A program made the position numbers and the translations under genes. From the NCBI RefSeq assembly GCF_014764705.1, contig NZ_JACXXG010000019.1, positions 1 through 64,000 of the forward strand: a stretch of DNA of 64,000 nt. The letters are read 5' to 3'. How positions within the stretch are numbered: the stretch's first letter is position 1; every line of letters starts with the position of its first letter. The notes under the pieces are model-generated. The model searched no databases. It had not been told where the DNA came from and saw nothing but the letters and a program-made list of their open reading frames with translations. The stretch comes from Stutzerimonas kunmingensis (GTDB lineage: Bacteria > Pseudomonadota > Gammaproteobacteria > Pseudomonadales > Pseudomonadaceae). This document shows, piece by piece, positions 35,321-44,678 of the stretch.

Positions 35321-37450
35321 ATGTTCAGATCCATCCAGACCGCCTTCGCCGCATTGGCCGGCGCCTGCACCCTGGCCGTGATCGCCGCACTTCTGCTGTA
35401 TGCGATGGTTTCCGGAATGCGCAGCCAGGCGCTGGTCGAGGAGCGGACCCGTTCGCTGATCGACGGCATGGTCGAGCAGCGCGTCACTGCCCTCGCCCAG
35501 ACCCAGGTCAGTCGCATCCAGGCACAACTCCAGGCCCCCCTGCAGATCGCCACCGGCCTCGCTCGAGTACACACCCTGACCGGCCTCAGCGATGACGAAG
35601 GGATGCCGATGGCCAACCTGACGCGCGAAGAGCTGATCAATCTGGCGCGACAGACCCTGCTCGAGAACCCCAATCTGACCAGCACCTACATCGCCTGGGA
35701 GCCCAACGGCGTGGACGTCAACGACGTCATGTATCGCGGCGACGCCCCGGGCATGGTCGACGGCCGCTTCGCCAGCTGGATCTACCGCGACGCCAGCGGC
35801 CAGATGGTGGTCGACAAGCTCACCGACATCGAGGACACCCGCCTGCTGGAAACCGGCGTGCGCGCCGGCGAGTACTACCTCTGCCCGCGCGAGCAGCTCA
35901 AGCCCTGCGTAGGCGATCCAGCACCCTACGAGATGAATGGCAAGACGTCGCTGCTGTCGTCGTTCAATGCGCCGATCATAATCGAGGGCAAGTTCCACGG
36001 TATCGTCGGCGCGGACATCAGCGTCGACTTCATCCAACAGCTGCTGAGCGAGGCCAACACCCAGCTCTACGGTGGCGTCGGCCAGATCGCGCTGATCTCC
36101 AACAACGGCCGCCTTGCCGCCTACAGCCGCGACACCAGCCTTATCGGCAAGCCCGCCGCACAGATACTCGACGCCGAGGAGCAGGCACTGGTCAAGCAGT
36201 TGCCGGCCGGTCAGACCCACTATCGAATCGATCAGGCCCGTGGCCGCGTCGCGCTGTTCCTGCCGTTTTCCTTTGCCGGCACCGAAGCCCGCTGGGTGCT
36301 GATGCTGGAGCTGCCGACCGCCGAGGTGATGAAGGAGCTGGACCAGTTGATGGTCGCCCTCGCCGACGAAAGCCGCAGCAGCCTTGCCACCATGCTCGTC
36401 ATCGGTGTGCTGATCGGCCTTGCCGGTCTGCTGGCGATCTGGCTTATCAGCCGCCGCATCACCCGCCCGCTGCGCGAAATGGTGGTCATGCTGGACAACA
36501 TCGGCCAGGGCGAAGGCGACCTGACCCAGCGCCTGAACATCGACAGTCGCAACGAGCTAGGCCAGATCGCCGCCGGTTTCAACGCCTTCCTCGCCCGCCT
36601 GCAGGGCATGATCGGCGAGGTCGTCAGCTCGGTGCAGAAGGTCAGTGATGCCTCCGAGCACACCGCCGACATCGCCATCCGTACCGACAAGGGCGTGCAG
36701 ACCCAGCTGGCGGAAATCGAGCTGGTGGCCACTGCCGTGCACGAAATGACCGCCACCGCCCAGGACGTTGCGCGCAACGCGACCCAGGCCGCCGAAGCCG
36801 CCAACAATGCCGATCGCGCGGCCAATCAGGGCCGGCACATCGTGCAGGACACCGGCTCGACCATCACGGAACTGGCCGACGAGATCGGCCGCGCGGTGGA
36901 GGTGGTGCAGACGCTGGCCCGCGACAGCGAGAACATCGACGCCATCCTGGTGACCATTCGCAGCATTGCCGAGCAAACCAACCTGCTCGCCCTAAACGCG
37001 GCAATCGAGGCCGCCCGCGCCGGCGAGCAGGGACGCGGCTTCGCCGTCGTGGCCGACGAGGTCCGTAACCTGGCGCAGAAGACGCAGCAGGCGACCGGCG
37101 AGATCCAGCAGATGATCCAGCAGCTGCAGAACGGCACGCGGGATGTGGTGCAGGTGATGGAGCAGAGTCAGAGCCGCACCCAGCGCAGCGTCGAGCAGGC
37201 GGATGCCGCGGCCGAGGCGCTGCAGGCGATCACCCAGGCGGTCTCGCTGATCAACGACATGAACAACCAGATCGCCAGTGCCGCCGAGGAGCAGAGCGCG
37301 GTGGCCGAAGACATCAACCGCAACGTCACCAACATCGGTCAGGTCGCGCAGGAAGTTGCCGGTGGCGCCGAGGAAGCCAGCCAGGCCAGTGCCGGGTTGA
37401 CGCGCCTGGCCGAACAGCAGCGTCGCCTGATCAACCAGTTCAGGGTGTGA
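35321..37450 (+). CDS. Methyl-accepting chemotaxis protein with Cache sensor
   Basis: A 709-residue chemoreceptor. TM1 at about 8-32, a periplasmic Cache-type sensor at about 35-355 ([14 protein letters not shown] and [16 protein letters not shown] blocks), TM2 at about 358-385, HAMP at about 385-440, and a cytoplasmic signalling domain with the tip [21 protein letters not shown] putative methylation helix flanks it on both sides. The ligand cannot be read from sequence. The frame stays open upstream through the MITE, but the ATG at 35321 with GGGG 8 nt upstream marks the true start. Confidence 0.92.
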   Translation: MFRSIQTAFAALAGACTLAVIAALLLYAMVSGMRSQALVEERTRSLIDGMVEQRVTALAQTQVSRIQAQLQAPLQIATGLARVHTLTGLSDDEGMPMANLTREELINLARQTLLENPNLTSTYIAWEPNGVDVNDVMYRGDAPGMVDGRFASWIYRDASGQMVVDKLTDIEDTRLLETGVRAGEYYLCPREQLKPCVGDPAPYEMNGKTSLLSSFNAPIIIEGKFHGIVGADISVDFIQQLLSEANTQLYGGVGQIALISNNGRLAAYSRDTSLIGKPAAQILDAEEQALVKQLPAGQTHYRIDQARGRVALFLPFSFAGTEARWVLMLELPTAEVMKELDQLMVALADESRSSLATMLVIGVLIGLAGLLAIWLISRRITRPLREMVVMLDNIGQGEGDLTQRLNIDSRNELGQIAAGFNAFLARLQGMIGEVVSSVQKVSDASEHTADIAIRTDKGVQTQLAEIELVATAVHEMTATAQDVARNATQAAEAANNADRAANQGRHIVQDTGSTITELADEIGRAVEVVQTLARDSENIDAILVTIRSIAEQTNLLALNAAIEAARAGEQGRGFAVVADEVRNLAQKTQQATGEIQQMIQQLQNGTRDVVQVMEQSQSRTQRSVEQADAAAEALQAITQAVSLINDMNNQIASAAEEQSAVAEDINRNVTNIGQVAQEVAGGAEEASQASAGLTRLAEQQRRLINQFRV

Positions 37451-37471
37451 GGACGACGCAGCCGCGCCGGT

Positions 37472-38089
37472 TCACGCCGGCGTGAGGCACTCCGGCCCGT
37501 CGATACGCGGGTCATTCACCACGGTTGCCAGTGGCCGCTCACGCAAGGCCGGCTGAGGCTGGGCCAGCAGCGCCTGCAATGTCTCGAGCGGCGTTTCGGG
37601 ATCGAGCCAGGCGGCCTGCCCGGCTTCATTAAGCATCAGTGGCCGACGCAGCGTAGCCGCGGGCAGCGTCACCACGGCGGCGCTCAGATACGTATGACCC
37701 TGTACCGGATAGGCTTCCCAGAGTGCGGCGAAATAGCCGAGCGAGCCTTCGCTGGTCATCCAGTACGGGCGCTTGCGCGCCGAGCCACGCCACTCGTAGA
37801 AGCCGTTGGCCGGCAGCAACCCGCGCCGCTGGCGAAACGCCTCGCGAAACATAGGCTGTTCGCTGATGGTTTCTGCCCGGGCCTGGGCAGGGGTGCGCGT
37901 CAGATCGGTAAGCCAGGCCGGGGTCAGCCCCCAGCGCACGCGGCTGAGCTGCAACTGCGCATCGACCTGACGCAACAGCAGCACCGAAGCGCCAGGCGCG
38001 AGGCTCCAGTGCGGTTGCTGATCGGAGGGGAAGCCGGGCAAGGCAGCGAAGTCCTGGCTCCAGCGGAAAAGGGCATAGCGACCGCACAT
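37472..38089 (-). CDS. Divergent SRAP (YedK/HMCES) family protein
   Basis: A 205-residue protein of the SOS-response-associated peptidase family, which caps abasic sites in single-stranded DNA through Cys2. Cys2 is kept (MCGRYALF) and the FYEWRG glutamate is present. Compared with E. coli YedK as I remember it, Asn75 of INAR is Gln (AQARAET), the Asn of YNVAP is Ser (WSLAPG), and the segment with His160 (IHDRRP) is shortened to ATLRRP without histidine. Crosslink formation may remain but reversal would be impaired. It converges on the chemoreceptor gene. Confidence 0.87.
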   Translation of the reverse strand: MCGRYALFRWSQDFAALPGFPSDQQPHWSLAPGASVLLLRQVDAQLQLSRVRWGLTPAWLTDLTRTPAQARAETISEQPMFREAFRQRRGLLPANGFYEWRGSARKRPYWMTSEGSLGYFAALWEAYPVQGHTYLSAAVVTLPAATLRRPLMLNEAGQAAWLDPETPLETLQALLAQPQPALRERPLATVVNDPRIDGPECLTPA

Positions 38090-38100
38090 AAAAAGACTCG

Positions 38101-38361
38101 TCAGCAGATCAGTTCGCCGGGGTAACTCTCCGGTTCATCGCCCGGCAACGGCTCGGCGCCATTGTACGCAGCGATCAGCTGACGTGCCCGCTCGGCATCC
38201 GCATCCGCAACCATCAGTCCGAGCAGCCCGGCCGCCGGCAGCTCGCCCATGGCGCCGATCAGATGACTACCCGCCAAGAATGCCTCGATGCCCTCGGCAA
38301 TCAACATGCCGCTGAGCATCTCCGCCTCCAGCAGATCGCGCGGCTCGTAGATACGCCGCAT
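38101..38361 (-). CDS. DUF2007 family protein
   Basis: An 86-residue protein beginning MRRIYEPRDLLEAEMLSGML, a DUF2007 (putative signal-transducing) domain: a ferredoxin-like fold related to PII, of unknown function. Two adjacent ATG codons (38364 and 38361) are possible; I took the second because GGAGG then lies 7 nt upstream. The first overlaps the upstream stop codon as ATGA. It is coupled to the CPXCG-motif gene and followed 11 bases later by the SRAP gene, suggesting a three-gene unit. Confidence 0.8.
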   Translation of the reverse strand: MRRIYEPRDLLEAEMLSGMLIAEGIEAFLAGSHLIGAMGELPAAGLLGLMVADADAERARQLIAAYNGAEPLPGDEPESYPGELIC

Positions 38362-38543
38362 CATTCGTCCTCCCCTCGGGTTTCCAGCTGCCACTGTTCA
38401 CCGTCCGTACGCAGATCAAAGACGATCGGCCGGCAGCACACGGCGCAGTCCTCGATGTACTGCTGATCGCCCGCACTGAGATCGAGGACGGCCTCGACCG
38501 GCTCGCCACAATAAGGGCAATGAAAGAGCTGTGTTTCCAGCAT
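38361..38543 (-). CDS. CPXCG-motif cysteine-rich small protein
   Basis: A 60-residue protein with two cysteine pairs, FHCPYCGEPVE and EDCAVCCRPIVF, forming a probable zinc knuckle. It belongs to the conserved CPXCG-motif family of Pseudomonas and relatives; function unknown. GGAGG lies 6 nt before the ATG at 38543. Its stop overlaps the start region of the DUF2007 gene, so the two are translationally coupled. Confidence 0.88.
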   Translation of the reverse strand: MLETQLFHCPYCGEPVEAVLDLSAGDQQYIEDCAVCCRPIVFDLRTDGEQWQLETRGEDE

Positions 38544-38566
38544 CGGTCCTCCGCGTGACTTGTCGC

Positions 38567-38784
38567 TATAATCGCCGTCTTTAAAGGTCGCTGATTCGAA
38601 CCTTTAAGAAGACCGACTCGGTGTGTCCCGCAATTGGGCACCCTGGGCCGCAAGTAGGGTTTCTCAGGCATGAGGCGAAACGGCCGTTTACTCGATGAGT
38701 ATGAGCCAGCCGGCTCCGGTCCGTTCCGCGAATTGCCTGCCCACCGCTGCAGGCCCGTTCCTCGTTTCCTTTACAGAGAGCATG
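38567..38784 (+). promoter_or_regulatory. Promoter-like TATAAT and structured leader
   Basis: A perfect TATAAT stands at 38567-38572, though the -35 region is poor. Downstream, TTAAAGGT/ACCTTTAA (38581-38588 and 38600-38607) forms an 8-bp stem, and ACCCT/AGGGT (38640-38644 and 38656-38660) a second small one, with a possible GTGTCCC/GGGCAC stem between. It may be the 5' leader of the acyltransferase gene. No known RNA family is recognised. Confidence 0.4.
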
Positions 38785-39948
38785 ATGGACGAATTCGAAG
38801 CCATCCGACCCTACGCCGACGCCGAAGTACCGCTAGTCATGGCGCGCCTGTTCGCCGATCGCGAGTTTCTCGACATTCTGGCGCACTTCCGTTTTCCGCG
38901 GCTGGCCGACAGCATGGGCTGGCTGATCAAGCCAGTCATCTCGCGGCGGTTGCGCAAACAGTTCGCCAGTATCCGCACGGTGGATGCACTGCAGCACAAG
39001 ATCGAAGCTTACATCGACCGCACCATCGAACGTGCTACCGACGGCGTCACCTTTACCGGGCTCGAGCAGCTTCAGCAGGGCCGAGCCTATCTGTTCCTGG
39101 CCAACCACCGCGACATCGTCATGGACCCGGCGTTCGTCAACTATGCGGTCTATCAGGCCGGCATCCGCACCCCGCGCATCGCCATCGGCGACAACCTGCT
39201 GCAGCGCCCCTTCGTCAGCGACCTGATGCGTCTGAACAAGAGCTTCATCGTGCGCCGTTCCATCAGCGGTCGGCGCGAGAAACTGGCGGCTTACCAGGTG
39301 CTGTCGGCGTACATCAACCATTCGATCCGCAACGATGGCGAGTCGGTGTGGATCGCCCAGGCCGAAGGGCGCGCGAAGGATGGGGACGACCGCACCGATT
39401 CGGCGATCCTCAAGATGCTGCACATGAGCCGCAAGGACGAGGCGTTCGCGGACGCACTGGCGGCACTGCGCCCGGTGCCGGTGGCGATCAGCTATGAATA
39501 CGACCCATGCGACCAGGCCAAGGCCCGCGAGCTATACATCCGCGCCACCACCGGCACCTATACCAAGGCACCGGGCGAGGACGACGCGAGCATTGCCCTG
39601 GGCATCACCGGCTACAAGGGACGCGTGCACATCGCCTTCGGCACGCCCATGGAGCGCGCGCCCGAAGATTCCAAGCAGATGGCCCTGGCGCTGGATCGGC
39701 AGATTCTCGGCAGCTATCGGCTGTTCCCGGTGCACTACCTCGCGTACCGGCTCTGGGACGACCGTGATCCGGATATCCAGGTGCCCAGTGCCGCCGAGCT
39801 GTTCAGTCGCGAGGAAGTGGAGCGCGCCGAAGCCGAATGGAGCAAGCGTCTGGCCGCCTGCCCAAGCGTGCAGCAGCCCTATCTGATTCAGCAGTACGCC
39901 ATGCCGGTGCGCAATCAGTACCGGCTCAACGCCGGTCTGGAACCCTGA
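38785..39948 (+). CDS. PlsC-type glycerol-3-phosphate acyltransferase family protein
   Basis: A protein of about 387 residues with a PlsC/GPAT-like acyltransferase domain: the HX4D motif is LANHRDIVMDPAFV, followed by the IWAQAEG-like block VWIAQAEGRAKDG at about residue 190. The N-terminal part is helical without a clear membrane anchor. Its length and the EGRAKDG variant fit the large conserved gammaproteobacterial group rather than PlsC itself. I chose the ATG at 38785; two earlier ATGs exist (38782, and 38695 without ribosome site). The exact acyl acceptor is unknown. Confidence 0.82.
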   Translation: MDEFEAIRPYADAEVPLVMARLFADREFLDILAHFRFPRLADSMGWLIKPVISRRLRKQFASIRTVDALQHKIEAYIDRTIERATDGVTFTGLEQLQQGRAYLFLANHRDIVMDPAFVNYAVYQAGIRTPRIAIGDNLLQRPFVSDLMRLNKSFIVRRSISGRREKLAAYQVLSAYINHSIRNDGESVWIAQAEGRAKDGDDRTDSAILKMLHMSRKDEAFADALAALRPVPVAISYEYDPCDQAKARELYIRATTGTYTKAPGEDDASIALGITGYKGRVHIAFGTPMERAPEDSKQMALALDRQILGSYRLFPVHYLAYRLWDDRDPDIQVPSAAELFSREEVERAEAEWSKRLAACPSVQQPYLIQQYAMPVRNQYRLNAGLEP

Positions 39949-39956
39949 ACCCGAAA

Positions 39957-39983
39957 GGCCCGCAGTACCTGATCCGCGGGCCC
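39957..39983. terminator. Bidirectional hairpin terminator
   Basis: GGCCCGC and GCGGGCC form a 7-bp stem with a loop of about 12 nt, just after the acyltransferase stop and before the stop of the small membrane protein gene. Short pyrimidine runs follow on both strands (CCTTC and TTTCG). Confidence 0.6.
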
Positions 39984-40004
39984 TTCAGCGAATCGAAAAC
40001 ACGT

Positions 40005-40277
40005 TCAGAGCAGCCGTGAGGCCATCGACAGCCCCAGGCCGAGCAGCAGTCCAGCCCCGCCTACCCTGTTGAACAGCTGATTGACGCGCTGAGTCGCGCC
40101 ATCGCTCGTCGACGCCGTTTCCAGTGCGGAAGCGACCAGCGGCCGCCGCAGGGCGCGTGTCTCTCGCCAATGCGTCGCCAGTAGCAACCAGCCGCCGCAT
40201 AGCGCGCACAGCAGCGCCAGCCCGTTGAGAAGCAATGCTGGGGCGATCACCAGCCCCGACTGCGCATGTAACACCAT
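40005..40277 (-). CDS. Small membrane protein, unknown
   Basis: A 90-residue protein with two hydrophobic segments: about residues 10-34 (VIAPALLLNGLALLCALCGGW, in parts) and 74-88 (GAGLLLGLGLSMASR). A basic stretch (HWRETRALRRPL) lies between. I do not recognise a family. AGAGGA lies 9 nt before the ATG at 40277, which supports real translation. It converges with the acyltransferase gene. Confidence 0.6.
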   Translation of the reverse strand: MVLHAQSGLVIAPALLLNGLALLCALCGGWLLLATHWRETRALRRPLVASALETASTSDGATQRVNQLFNRVGGAGLLLGLGLSMASRLL

Positions 40278-40653
40278 CCAGATTTTCCTCTCTTCGAAGT
40301 CGCCCAGGCAGCCGCATAGTGTATCCAGACGCCCGCCAGGATTCCGAATTCCCCGACGGAGCGATGTCAGCTCTGCACCATTATCAGGCCAGCTTATGAC
40401 GCGCTCTTCACCGGTCGGCCTTGACTAAAGGTCGGGCGCGCCGTCACCCTCGGCATACCTCGAAACGGCGAAATAGAGCCTGTGCGGGGGCGGCAGCCAA
40501 ATGCGATAACGGTCGATGGACAAGCATCCCTTTCCATCGAGCGGTTATCCGCAACCCAGGCGCTGCAGGCACAGCTCTTCAGGCCGAATCACATGGCGCA
40601 GCAGCAGCGAGCGCCACGGGGAATCAGCTATTCAGAAATGACAGGACGAGATA
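40278..40653. other. Intergenic region upstream of the DUF1329 gene
   Basis: About 375 bases between divergent genes. It must hold promoters for both. Short open frames here lack ribosome sites and show no coding character. I found no clear hairpin, repeat or operator. Confidence 0.4.
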
Positions 40654-42015
40654 ATGAAAATAACAATGTTCACAACCGGAGCGCTCACGCTTTCACTGCT
40701 GGCCAGTAACGTCATGGCTGCGGTGTCCGAAACCGAGGCGGCCCGCCTCGGCAACGAACTGACGCCGATCGGCGCGGAGAAGTCCGGCAACGCTGCAGGT
40801 ACCATTCCGGCCTGGACCGGCGGACTGGCTCAGGACGCTGCGGCGGTGACGCCAGACGGTTTCGTCGGCGACCCTTACGCCAGCGACAAGCCGAAGTTCA
40901 CCATCACGGCGCAGAACTACGAGCAGTACAAGGACAACCTGACGCCTGGGCAGATCGCCATGCTCAAGCGCTATCCGGACAGCTACCGCCTGCCGGTCTA
41001 CGAGACACGCCGCAGCGCGGCCATGCCCCAGCATGTCTATGACGCCGCCGCGCGCAATGCCACGCAGACCAACATGGTCCGCGGCGGCAATGGCCTGGAA
41101 AACTTCGAGAAGGCCGTCGCCTTCCCGATTCCCAAGGACGGCCTGGAAGTCGCCTGGAACCACATCACCCGCTACCGCGGCGGCTCGGCGCGGCGCGTCG
41201 TCGCCCAGGCCACGCCACAGGTGAACGGCAGCTTCAGCCTGGTTAAGTTCGTCGACGAGGTGGTCTATACCGACACCCTGACCGACTACAACCCCGATAA
41301 GCATGGCAACGTGCTGTTCTACTTCAAGCAGCAGGTCACCGAGCCGTCCCGCCTGGCCGGCAACGTGCTGCTGGTACACGAGACCCTCGACCAGGTGAAG
41401 GAACCGCGCATGGCGTGGATCTACAACGCCGGCCAGCGGCGTGTACGCCGCGCCCCGCAGGTCGCCTATGACGGCCCGGGCACTGCAGCCGACGGTCTGC
41501 GCACATCCGACAACCTGGACATGTTCAACGGTGCGCCGGACCGCTACGACTGGAAGCTGATCGGCAAGAAAGAGGTGTACATCCCCTACAACTCCTACCG
41601 CCTGGATTCGCCCGAGCTGAAGTACGAAGACATCGTCAAGGCCGGCCATATCAATCAGGACCTGACCCGCTACGAGCTGCACCGCGTATGGGAAGTGGAA
41701 GCCACGCTGAAGTCGGGTGAGCGCCACATCTATGCCAAGCGCCACTTCTTCATCGACGAAGACACCTGGCAAGCTGCGGTGATCGACCATTACGACGGCC
41801 GCAACCAGCTGTGGCGAGTAGCCGAGGCACACAGTCTGTACTTCTACAACGTGCAGGTTCCGCTGTACTCGATGGAGACCCTGTACGACCTCATCTCTGG
41901 CCGCTATCTGGTCATGGGCATGAAGAACGAAGAGAAGAACCCCTACACCTACAACTACAAGGCCAACTCCAACCAGTACACCCCGGCTGCGCTGCGCAAC
42001 TCCGGCGTTCGCTGA
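40654..42015 (+). CDS. DUF1329 outer-membrane-sorting-like protein
   Basis: A 453-residue secreted protein of the DUF1329 family. A cleavable signal peptide ends near MAAVSETEA (about residue 23). Family blocks are AGTIPAWTGGL, the WNHITRYRGGSARR segment, YNAGQRRVRRAPQV and KRHFFIDEDTW. Structure-based work relates the family to LolA/LolB-type lipoprotein-binding folds; in pseudomonads members occur in lipid or hydrophobic-compound operons beside DUF1302 proteins, but no DUF1302 gene is adjacent here. The substrate is unknown. The gene stands alone with its own terminator. Confidence 0.88.
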   Translation: MKITMFTTGALTLSLLASNVMAAVSETEAARLGNELTPIGAEKSGNAAGTIPAWTGGLAQDAAAVTPDGFVGDPYASDKPKFTITAQNYEQYKDNLTPGQIAMLKRYPDSYRLPVYETRRSAAMPQHVYDAAARNATQTNMVRGGNGLENFEKAVAFPIPKDGLEVAWNHITRYRGGSARRVVAQATPQVNGSFSLVKFVDEVVYTDTLTDYNPDKHGNVLFYFKQQVTEPSRLAGNVLLVHETLDQVKEPRMAWIYNAGQRRVRRAPQVAYDGPGTAADGLRTSDNLDMFNGAPDRYDWKLIGKKEVYIPYNSYRLDSPELKYEDIVKAGHINQDLTRYELHRVWEVEATLKSGERHIYAKRHFFIDEDTWQAAVIDHYDGRNQLWRVAEAHSLYFYNVQVPLYSMETLYDLISGRYLVMGMKNEEKNPYTYNYKANSNQYTPAALRNSGVR

Positions 42016-42033
42016 TTCGACTGGCTGCACTCG

Positions 42034-42063
42034 ACGCCCCGCTGATCGCGGGGCGTTTTCGTT
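42034..42063 (+). terminator. Intrinsic terminator after the DUF1329 gene
   Basis: ACGCCCCG and CGGGGCGT form a 7-8 bp stem around CTGATCG, followed by TTTTCGTTT. A classical terminator 19 bases after the stop. Confidence 0.88.
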
Positions 42064-42082
42064 TACGCCCCGTGAAAACGAA

Positions 42083-42115
42083 GAAACCCTGCCAGGCGGG
42101 GCCATGGCAGGGTTT
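42083..42115 (-). terminator. Terminator-like hairpin after the YajG-like gene
   Basis: AAACCCTGCCA pairs with TGGCAGGGTTT (11 bp) with a loop of about 10 nt. On the minus strand it is followed by a loose T-rich run (TTCTTCGTTTTC), 40 bases after the YajG-like stop. Confidence 0.7.
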
Positions 42116-42156
42116 CGGATCGGCAGGACCGGCGAGTCGTGCGTATCGCTGGCGAC

Positions 42157-42741
42157 TTACTCGGCTAGCAGGCGACCGATGTTGTCGTCGCGGAAGACGC
42201 GGGTCAGCGCATCGCTCAACACATCGGTGACCAGCTTGGTGTTGGTCTGCTCGTTCGGCGCCATGCCGAAACGCTGGTTCAGCGAGGCACCATAGCGGCC
42301 GTTGTAGCGTTTACCGGCGTTCTGCACTTCGATCTTCAGCGTCGCGCCAATATTGGCCTCGGTCACGTACAGGCCTTCTTTCGGCGACTGGTACTTCAGC
42401 TCCGCGAGGGTCAGGGTCAGCTGCGGCGCGTTGTAGGCGTTGGGCGACGGGGTGAAGCCGAGCAGGCGCACCGCCGCTTCGGTCTGAGCCTGCAGCTTGG
42501 GTATGACCTTGGCACTTGGCACGATCACCGCGCTGGTTTCCGGGTAAAGGCCGCCGCGGGTGCCAAGCGTCGGCGAGGGGCGCGCATCGACCACGCGCAC
42601 GACGACCGGCTGGCCCTGGCCGACAGGATTGATGGTGCCATTGAGTTTGGGGTTCGGATCGAGCTGCTGCGGGCTGTGGGCACAGCCTACGAGACTCATT
42701 CCAAGAACGGTGACAAAACCGAACAACAGGCGTTGCAGCAT
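42157..42741 (-). CDS. YajG family lipoprotein
   Basis: A 194-residue lipoprotein. The signal peptide has a lipobox at VLGMSLVGCAHS with Cys20. The mature part shows the YajG domain (VVVRVVDARPSPTLGTRGG, ALTRVFRDDNIGRLLAE). The role is unknown; E. coli YajG is a putative outer-membrane lipoprotein near ampG. The ATG at 42741 has TGGAGAA 9 nt upstream. It is monocistronic, with a terminator hairpin downstream. Confidence 0.88.
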   Translation of the reverse strand: MLQRLLFGFVTVLGMSLVGCAHSPQQLDPNPKLNGTINPVGQGQPVVVRVVDARPSPTLGTRGGLYPETSAVIVPSAKVIPKLQAQTEAAVRLLGFTPSPNAYNAPQLTLTLAELKYQSPKEGLYVTEANIGATLKIEVQNAGKRYNGRYGASLNQRFGMAPNEQTNTKLVTDVLSDALTRVFRDDNIGRLLAE

Positions 42742-42909
42742 GCTGTTTTCTCCAGGTTAGGGGGCGACGAGTGCGGCGCAGTATACCCAGCGGTGCGACG
42801 CGCCGACAGTGATGCGATTCAGACCGATGGCAGTGCTGCGCCGTTCATTTAATGCGGCTGTCATAGAGCCCTGCGATAAGGGAGCATCTCTTCGCCAGGA
42901 GTGAAACCC

Positions 42910-43101
42910 ATGCGCCAGATCCTTTCGCTGCTGCGCCGCCGCAAGCCCCGTCATTTCGCCCTGCTCGACGAACAGGGGCGCTGCCGCATGCTGCTGAGCA
43001 GTGCCGGCCGGCCCGATGGCGCGAACTGGGTGGAGGTCGAGGAAGCGCGTCTGAGCTGGATTGGCCAGCATCTTCCCACCGACTGCGAACGCGCGGCCTG
43101 A
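42910..43101 (+). CDS. Small conserved basic protein, unknown
   Basis: A 63-residue protein beginning MRQILSLLRRRKPRHFALLDEQ. Its N-terminus is strongly basic; the rest (GRCRMLLSSAGRP, WVEVEEARLSWIGQHLP) looks like a compact beta-rich domain. I recall similar short proteins in other pseudomonads but no function. AGGAG lies 8 nt before the ATG at 42910, which is why I prefer it to the GTG at 42901. It converges on mqo with a bidirectional terminator between. Confidence 0.65.
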   Translation: MRQILSLLRRRKPRHFALLDEQGRCRMLLSSAGRPDGANWVEVEEARLSWIGQHLPTDCERAA

Positions 43102-43129
43102 GCGGCAACAGGCGCTTTGTTCAGGGCAC

Positions 43130-43164
43130 AAAAAAGCCCCGCAGGTTCGTACGGGGCTTTTCGT
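43130..43164. terminator. Bidirectional terminator between the small protein gene and mqo
   Basis: AAAAAGCCCCG pairs with CGGGGCTTTT around an 8-9 nt loop, giving T-runs on both strands. It serves the plus-strand small gene and the minus-strand mqo. Confidence 0.88.
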
Positions 43165-43187
43165 TCGAGCCGGGACTGGCCTGCTGG

Positions 43188-44678
43188 TCAGTACTCCAGG
43201 CCCAGGCGCTTGTCGGCCATTTCGCTGATTTCGCGGTAGGCTGCTGCGTCGTTCTGCAGTGTGGTTTCGCGAGCCGGGAACATTTCCTGCAGCTTGCTGG
43301 ACCAGGCCTGCGAACGGTACTGCTCGGGGAAGCAGCGCTCGAGCAGGTCGAGCATGATCGAAACGGTCACCGAAGCACCCGGCGAAGCGCCGAGCAGCGC
43401 GGCGATGGTGCCGTCTTTCGCCGCGACTAGTTCGGTGCCGAACTGCAGGATGCCACCCTTCTTCGGGTCCTTCTTGATGATCTGTACGCGCTGACCGGCG
43501 ATCTCCAGACGCCAGTCCTCGGCCTTGGCCTCGGGATAGAAACCACGCAGGGTTTCCAGGCGATCCTCCATGGACTGCATCACTTCCTTGATCAGGTAGC
43601 GGGTCAGGTCCATGTTGTCGCGTGCCACGGCCATCATCGGGCCGATGTTGCTCGGCCGAATCGACAGCGGCAGGTCCATGAACGAACCGCGCTTGAGGAA
43701 CTTGGTGGTGAAGCCGGCGTAGGGCCCGAACAGCAGGGACTTCTTGCCGTCGACGACACGGGTGTCCAGGTGCGGTACGGACATCGGCGGCGCGCCGACC
43801 GCTGCCAGGCTGTAGACCTTGGCCTGGTGCTGCTTGACGATTTCCGGGTTGTCGCAGCGCAGCCACTGACCGCTGACCGGGAAGCCGCCGAAGCCCTTGC
43901 CTTCGTCGATACCGGACATCTGCAGCAGCGGCAGCGCAGCGCCACCGGCGCCGAGGAAGACGAAGCCGGATTGCACCTGGCGCGATTCGCCGGTGCGAGT
44001 GTTCTTGATGTCGACTTTCCAGCCGCTGGCTGTACGGTCGAGACCGGTGACCTTCTGGTTGTAGGACACCTTGACCCCAGCACTGCGCGACAGATAGCCG
44101 AGCAGTTGGCTGGTAACCGCACCGAAATTGACGTCGGTACCGTTCATGGCGCGAGTTGCAGCGATAGGCTCGTCGGCGGCGCGGCCCGGCATCATCAGCG
44201 GCATCCACTCGGCCAGAGTCGCGCGATCCTCGCTGTACTCCATGTCAGCGAAGGCATGATGGGCCTTCAGCGCATCGAAGCGACGCTTGAGATAGTCGAT
44301 GTTCTTGCTGCCGCGCACGAAGCTCAGATGCGGAACAGCATTGATGAAATCACGCGGGGAACCGAAACCTTCACGGTCAGCGAGGTAGGCCCAGAACTGC
44401 TTGGAGACCTCGAACTGGGTGTTGATCAGCACGGCCTTCTTGATGTCGATTGCGCCATCTTTGCTGTCGGGCGTGTAGTTCAGCTCGCAGAGCCCGGCGT
44501 GACCGGTACCGGCATTGTTCCACGGATTGGAGCTTTCGATGGCCCCGGATTCCTGCAGCTCGACGATTTCCAGCTTGATATTGGGATCGAGTTCCTTGAG
44601 CAGTACCGCGAGGGTCGCACTCATGATGCCGGCTCCCACCAGCACCATATCCACTGCTTCGCTATCGTGTTGCGTCAT
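43188..44678 (-). CDS. mqo: Malate:quinone oxidoreductase
   Basis: A 496-residue peripheral inner-membrane flavoprotein oxidising malate to oxaloacetate and passing electrons to quinone. The FAD-binding [19 protein letters not shown] is at the N-terminus; family blocks include [23 protein letters not shown] and [18 protein letters not shown] took the ATG at 44678 with GGAG 8 nt upstream; the frame runs seven codons further. In pseudomonads Mqo replaces or supplements malate dehydrogenase. This looks like the mqoB type, with the PA4642-like small gene upstream as in P. aeruginosa. Confidence 0.95.
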   Translation of the reverse strand: MTQHDSEAVDMVLVGAGIMSATLAVLLKELDPNIKLEIVELQESGAIESSNPWNNAGTGHAGLCELNYTPDSKDGAIDIKKAVLINTQFEVSKQFWAYLADREGFGSPRDFINAVPHLSFVRGSKNIDYLKRRFDALKAHHAFADMEYSEDRATLAEWMPLMMPGRAADEPIAATRAMNGTDVNFGAVTSQLLGYLSRSAGVKVSYNQKVTGLDRTASGWKVDIKNTRTGESRQVQSGFVFLGAGGAALPLLQMSGIDEGKGFGGFPVSGQWLRCDNPEIVKQHQAKVYSLAAVGAPPMSVPHLDTRVVDGKKSLLFGPYAGFTTKFLKRGSFMDLPLSIRPSNIGPMMAVARDNMDLTRYLIKEVMQSMEDRLETLRGFYPEAKAEDWRLEIAGQRVQIIKKDPKKGGILQFGTELVAAKDGTIAALLGASPGASVTVSIMLDLLERCFPEQYRSQAWSSKLQEMFPARETTLQNDAAAYREISEMADKRLGLEY

